From contig NZ_QGGR01000033.1 of the NCBI RefSeq assembly GCF_003148685.1, positions 40,687 to 104,686 on the forward strand: 64,000 nucleotides of DNA. The letters are read 5' to 3'. Below, in pieces: positions 60,786 through 64,000 of the stretch (positions are counted from its first letter, which is position 1; each line of letters starts with the position of its first letter). The position numbers were made by a program, and so were the translations under genes. The notes under the pieces are model-generated. The model had not been told where the DNA came from. It ran no database searches and saw only the letters and a list, made by a program, of their open reading frames with translations. Source of the DNA: Actinoplanes xinjiangensis. GTDB taxonomy: Bacteria; Actinomycetota; Actinomycetes; Mycobacteriales; Micromonosporaceae.

Positions 60786-61006
60786 ATCCCCACCCTTTAC
60801 ACCGGAATCACCACCATCGCGGGGCAGTGTCGGAACTCCGACAGCTCGTCTGCGCCCGCCACTCGGACGATGGCCCCGGCGCTGGTCACAGTGGATAGTC
60901 GTACCGGTGCTGAGAGTTACGTCTCTCGATCTTCGATGGTGCGCTCCGGCTACTCTCGACAGAGCACCTGACCTGCGTGAACACAACGTCAAGACGGGGT
61001 AAAGAC

Positions 61007-62671
61007 ATGGCCGCGGAGGGAGAGGTGGTCGGGGGACGCTATCGGCTGGTCCGCCCGCTCGCCTCAGGTCACATGAGCCGGATCTGGCTGGCCGCCGACG
61101 AGAAAACCGACACCTGGGTCGTGGTCAAACACTGCGCCATCCCGCAGGGACTGACCCTCGGCCAGCGGGAGCTGGTCCGGGACTGGGCGCTACCGGAGGC
61201 CGTCGCCGCCTCCCGCGTCGAGCACCCCAACGTGATCCACACCCTCGATGTCCTGCCGTCGTGGGACGGGCCGTGGATCGTGATGGAATACCTGCCGTCC
61301 CGCTCCCTGCACCAGATGATCGACGAGTCCGGGCCGCTGTCACCGGTCCGCGTCGCCCGCATCGGCCTCGTGCTGGTGTCCGCGCTACGGGCGGCCGGGC
61401 GCGCCGGGGTGCTGCACCTCGACGTCAAACCGGGCAACGTGCTCGTCACCACCGAAGGCCGGGTGGTGCTCACCGACTTCGGCCCGGCGGTCACCCCGAA
61501 CGGGATCCGCACCCTCGCCGACGCCGGGATCGTGCTCGGCTCCCCCAAGTACATCGCTCCCGAACGGATCTTTGACCACGCCACCGACGAACGATCCGAC
61601 CTGTGGTCCCTCGGGGCGACGCTCTACCACGCCGTCGAGGGCCGGCCGCCGTACACCCGCCCCACCACCACCGAGGTGCTGCGCGCCATCGGCACCGACC
61701 CGCCCCGGCCGCCGCGCCTCGCCGGACCACTCGCACCGGTGCTGGCCGGACTCCTGCGGCGCGACCCGTCCGAGCGGACGAGCATGACCGGAGCCGAATG
61801 GGCGCTGCGCGGCGTCATCGAGGCGAGCCGGCGGCGGCCCCGCTCGGCGGCCCGCCGCCGGATCCCGGCCATCGTCGCGGCGGTCGCGGTGACCACGACA
61901 CTCACCGCGGTCGCGGCCACCGCACAGGGCGAGACCCGCGCGCGTACGGACCAGGCCCTCCCCACCCGGCCCGCAGCCGCCACCAGTCACCCGGCCGCCA
62001 CCGGAACCGGCACCGGCACCGGCACCGGCACCGGCACCGGCCACCCAACCGTCACCGGCCACCCGGGAGCCGTCAGCACCAGCCATCCGGGGGCCACCGC
62101 GCCGATCCACCCGGCAGCCACCGCGCCCAGCGACCCGGCAGCGACCGCGCCGATCCACCCCGCAGCCGCCGCGCCCAGCCGCCCGGCAAGCACCGCCACC
62201 AGCCACCCGGCATCCGTCGTCACCAGCCCCCGGCTGGAGACCCCACCGCCCGACGGCTACACGTGGTGGGCCGACCCGGACGGGTACCAGGTGGCCGTGC
62301 CGGCCGGCTGGCGCCGCGACGAGATCCCCGGCGGGCGGGCCTTCCGATCCGGCCGCGACCGGACACTCCTCGGCATCACGACGCTGCCCGAACCCCCGTC
62401 GGACGTGGTCGCCGAATTGGAGATCGCCGAGATGGAGACGCACCTCCCGGGCTATCGCCGCCTACGTCTGGAAGCGCTTCCGGACCCGTCGGCGGCCGTC
62501 TGGGAATACACCTTCCAGGACCCGGACGGCACGGTCATGCGCTCGCTACGCCGCATCACCAGCGCGGGCGGCCGCTCCTACGTCCTCGAATGGCAGTCCA
62601 CCCGCGAAGCCTGGCCCACCCGGCTCCCCGCCTTCACCGTCGTCCTGGCCTCCTTCACCACCCACCCCTGA
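61007..62671 (+). CDS. Membrane Ser/Thr protein kinase (divergent active site)
   Basis: 554 aa. The kinase domain covers about 10-275: a Gly-poor nucleotide loop (PLASGHMSRIW), K41 in VVVKHC, HLDVKPGNVL with D139 (HLD rather than HRD), DFG D157, and SPKYIAPE. One TM helix (about 290-310) is followed by a repetitive linker of about 110 residues: six Thr-Gly pairs, then ATAPIHPA-like octapeptides. An extracytoplasmic domain of about 140 residues (WWADPDGYQVAVPAGW to FTVVLASFTTHP) of the kind seen after other actinobacterial kinases ends the protein. ATG 61007 is preferred; GTG 60977 is in frame. Atypical loop and HLD suggest altered activity. Confidence 0.88.
   Translation: MAAEGEVVGGRYRLVRPLASGHMSRIWLAADEKTDTWVVVKHCAIPQGLTLGQRELVRDWALPEAVAASRVEHPNVIHTLDVLPSWDGPWIVMEYLPSRSLHQMIDESGPLSPVRVARIGLVLVSALRAAGRAGVLHLDVKPGNVLVTTEGRVVLTDFGPAVTPNGIRTLADAGIVLGSPKYIAPERIFDHATDERSDLWSLGATLYHAVEGRPPYTRPTTTEVLRAIGTDPPRPPRLAGPLAPVLAGLLRRDPSERTSMTGAEWALRGVIEASRRRPRSAARRRIPAIVAAVAVTTTLTAVAATAQGETRARTDQALPTRPAAATSHPAATGTGTGTGTGTGTGHPTVTGHPGAVSTSHPGATAPIHPAATAPSDPAATAPIHPAAAAPSRPASTATSHPASVVTSPRLETPPPDGYTWWADPDGYQVAVPAGWRRDEIPGGRAFRSGRDRTLLGITTLPEPPSDVVAELEIAEMETHLPGYRRLRLEALPDPSAAVWEYTFQDPDGTVMRSLRRITSAGGRSYVLEWQSTREAWPTRLPAFTVVLASFTTHP
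62006..62041. repeat. Hexanucleotide tandem repeat (ACCGGC x6)
   Basis: Six perfect ACCGGC units encode a Thr-Gly tract in the kinase linker. Changes in unit number would stay in frame. Confidence 0.95.
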
Positions 62672-62759
62672 TCCCACCACCCCACCCCGCCCGCCGGGCT
62701 CAGCCCCGCCCCGCCTCACCCCGCCTCACCTCGCCACGCGCCGCCTCACCTCATCCCGC

Positions 62760-62990
62760 CTCGCCATGCCTCGCCCCGCCTCGCTCAGCCCAACCTCGCC
62801 ACGTCCCGCCACGCTTCACCCGGCCACGCCACGCCGCGTCCCGCCACGCTCCACCCGGCCACGCCACACCACGTCTCGCTCAGCCCCGCCCGGCCGCGCC
62901 ACGTCCCGCCACGCTCCACCCGGCCACGCCACGTCGCGCCACGCTCCACCTGACCCCGCCACACCACATCCCGCTCAGCCCCGCCACGCC
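62760..62990. repeat. Degenerate C-rich tandem repeats (30/35-bp units)
   Basis: CGTCCCGCCACGCT occurs at 62802, 62837 and 62902, with CGTCGCGCCACGCT at 62932 (steps of 35, 65 and 30). A second motif, CGCTCAGCCCCGCC, occurs twice 95 bp apart. The repeats are irregular and non-coding. Confidence 0.7.
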
Positions 62991-63036
62991 ATGCCATGCC
63001 TATTCGCAACCGCGCGAGCGAATCTCGGGCCGGGAA

Positions 63037-63658
63037 CTGGTCGGTGGCAGGTGGCAGATGGTTGGTGGTTGCTCTACCTGAGCCAGGTCGGCGGCGCTCC
63101 TCCCTGGCCCATCTCGACAGGTCGCCGGCCCAAGCCGGCGGTAACGCTGGCGGCGATGGCGGCGGTAGCATTGGCGCGGCTGGCACTGGCGCCGCTGGCG
63201 GCGGTGACACTGCGCCGCTGGCGGTGGGGCCGGGCGTGCCCGCTTTCCGGTTTCCGCGGCGCCGGTGCGGCGGTGGGCCGTCGATCTTTGCGGCTGGTCG
63301 CCACCGCTGTCTCGAGGGCCCCGAGACAGCGGTGACGACCAGCCGAGAAGATCTGGCTGGCTCTCACCGCTGTCTCAGCGAACCCGAGACAGCGGTGAGG
63401 ACCAGCCGGCCGTTGCACCCTTGCGCCAGCACGCCCGCGGTCTATGCACCACGACACCCGCCGACAGCGGTGACAGGCGCACACGATCAACGATCGTGAA
63501 CGCTCACCACCGCCATCACGACGGTGAACTCACACGCTGGGTGCAATGCGGGCGCCCACCATCGTCATCACCACGACCGGCGCACACGATCGCCGACTGT
63601 GTGCGCCTACCGCTGGGGAGGCTCAATGCGGCGGCGCCGAGAAGAGTCAAACCCCTGA
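63037..63658 (-). repeat. Repeat island B (inverted copy of island A)
   Basis: About 620 bp matching the reverse complement of island A, with the same series of palindromes and motifs. Small insertions and deletions lie mainly in the GCC-rich part and near CAACCACCAACC. Its palindrome coordinates are 63292-63344, 63355-63407 (53 bp), 63467-63513 (47 bp) and 63579-63607 (29 bp). Confidence 0.9.
63292..63407. repeat. 53-bp palindrome array, locus 5 (two units, 63-bp period)
   Basis: Units at 63292-63344 and 63355-63407 with the 10-bp spacer GAGAAGATCT (the reverse complement of island A's AGATCTTCTC). The two units correspond to those of island A in reverse order. Confidence 0.92.
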
Positions 63659-63840
63659 CAGCAGCAGCGCGAGGAGAGTCGACGCCCTGACAGCAGCAGC
63701 GCGAGGAGAGTCGACGCCCTGACAGCAGCGGCACGGGAACAGCCGATGTCTTGGGAGCGGCAGCACTGGAAGAGTCGATGCCTTGAGAGCGGCGGCGTGG
63801 GGAGGAGTCGATTCCCTGATAGCAGGAGTGCGGGAGTGTG
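63621..63840. repeat. 32-bp tandem array
   Basis: Units start at 63621, 63653, 63685, 63717, 63749, 63781 and 63814 (the last step is 33). Consensus elements are CCCTGACAGCAGCGGCGCG and GGAGAGTCGA. Units 2 and 3 are almost identical; outer ones decay. The period is not a multiple of three and no frame is kept, so it is not coding. Island A has only one comparable unit at its matching end. Confidence 0.85.
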
Positions 63841-63928
63841 GAAGGGCTCGGCACGAGCCTTCAGGTGGTGCGGGTCCGGGCGGGCGAATTTCGGGGCGGG
63901 GGCGAGGGGGGTGTCCCTATGGTTTCTG

Positions 63929-64000
63929 TCAAGCGGCGAGGGCGATTTTCTCTGCCGGTTTGTGCTGGTAGGGGGTGGTGGTGCGGAGCATCGCGTGTAG
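63929..64000 (-). CDS. C-terminal end of a probable transposase (partial)
   Basis: The last 23 codons of a frame entering from the right edge read LHAMLRTTTPYQHKPAEKIALAA and stop at 63929. The ending resembles the C-termini of IS110-type transposases (a Leu-x-Ala-Met-Leu-Arg...Pro-Tyr pattern). The sequence just beyond, TGACAGAAACCATAGGGACA, is like that found at IS ends. Too little is visible to name a family; the call is tentative. Confidence 0.35.
   Translation of the reverse strand, partial: LHAMLRTTTPYQHKPAEKIALAA

Larger units (their letters stand above)
62672..63928. other. 1.26-kb gene-free region holding island B
   Basis: No credible gene. 62690-63000 is a C-rich degenerate repeat zone. 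63037-63658 is repeat island B. 63621-63840 is a 32-bp tandem array. 63841-63928 is unassigned, adjoining the putative transposase end. Confidence 0.7.

Noticed and set aside
63074..63490. Minus-strand open frame in island B
   Set aside because: It is the counterpart of the island A frame but its downstream part is frame-shifted relative to it. Low complexity, no family, no start signal.
1..64000. tRNA, rRNA or riboswitch genes
   Set aside because: I looked for cloverleaf ends, rRNA motifs and common riboswitch cores and saw none, but without a covariance search a divergent small RNA cannot be excluded.

Overview
The window is very GC-rich DNA with codon third positions almost all G or C, many sensor kinases, GTG starts, S8 and GH13 enzymes, MASE1 and CHASE kinases, a Flp pilin and an ECF sigma factor. 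This fits a filamentous actinomycete, most likely Micromonosporaceae (an Actinoplanes-type genome). That placement is an inference from gene content, not from a marker gene. I saw no rRNA, tRNA or CRISPR array.

Layout. 1-8.6 kb: the tail of a histidine kinase, an orphan Flp pilin, an iron-boxed siderophore-interacting protein, an OmpR-type two-component pair tail-to-tail with a TAXI solute receptor, a standalone WhiA-like domain protein, a GH13 enzyme preceded by a 48-residue secreted peptide gene, and a PLP aminotransferase. 8.6-20.4 kb: a signalling block of four sensor kinases (two MASE1, one GAF, one CHASE) with one receiver-only regulator, interrupted by a subtilisin-like protease and NDH-2. 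20.4-33 kb: PfkB kinase, GT39-like membrane protein, ECF sigma with a putative membrane anti-sigma partner, nucleoside-kinase-like P-loop protein, GT2, FdhF/YdeP-type molybdoenzyme, DUF1444-like protein, SDR/TetR pair and a secreted Lys/His-repeat protein. 33-42.3 kb is a long minus-strand run: GT87-like membrane enzyme, kdpD, kdpE, Ppx/GppA, a soluble chemoreceptor, a BNR propeller and a MoaD/ThiS-like protein ending in Gly-Gly. 43.8-50.9 kb: ArsB-like permease, CNNM/CorC protein, triple-PAS kinase, TetR and a secreted CocE-like hydrolase. 51-59.2 kb is a translationally coupled four-gene operon: a secreted sugar-dehydrogenase/PKD/PA14 protein and three membrane or processive glycosyltransferases, apparently an envelope or exopolysaccharide locus. 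It is followed by a GH-like TIM-barrel gene, TetR and a Ser/Thr kinase. The right edge carries what looks like a transposase C-terminus.

The strongest unexplained signal is a dispersed family of palindromes. Ten copies lie at five intergenic loci. Each is exactly 53 bp, and wherever copies are adjacent they repeat with an exact 63-bp period (10-bp spacer). Two of the loci sit inside a roughly 0.6-kb non-coding island that is present twice, in opposite orientation, about 20 kb apart (42.7-43.3 kb and 63.0-63.7 kb). Each island also holds a 29-bp and a 47-bp palindrome. I know of no described element with this geometry.

Start codons were chosen from Shine-Dalgarno spacing, family N-termini and overlaps. 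Domain calls are from reading the translated sequence, without database searches.
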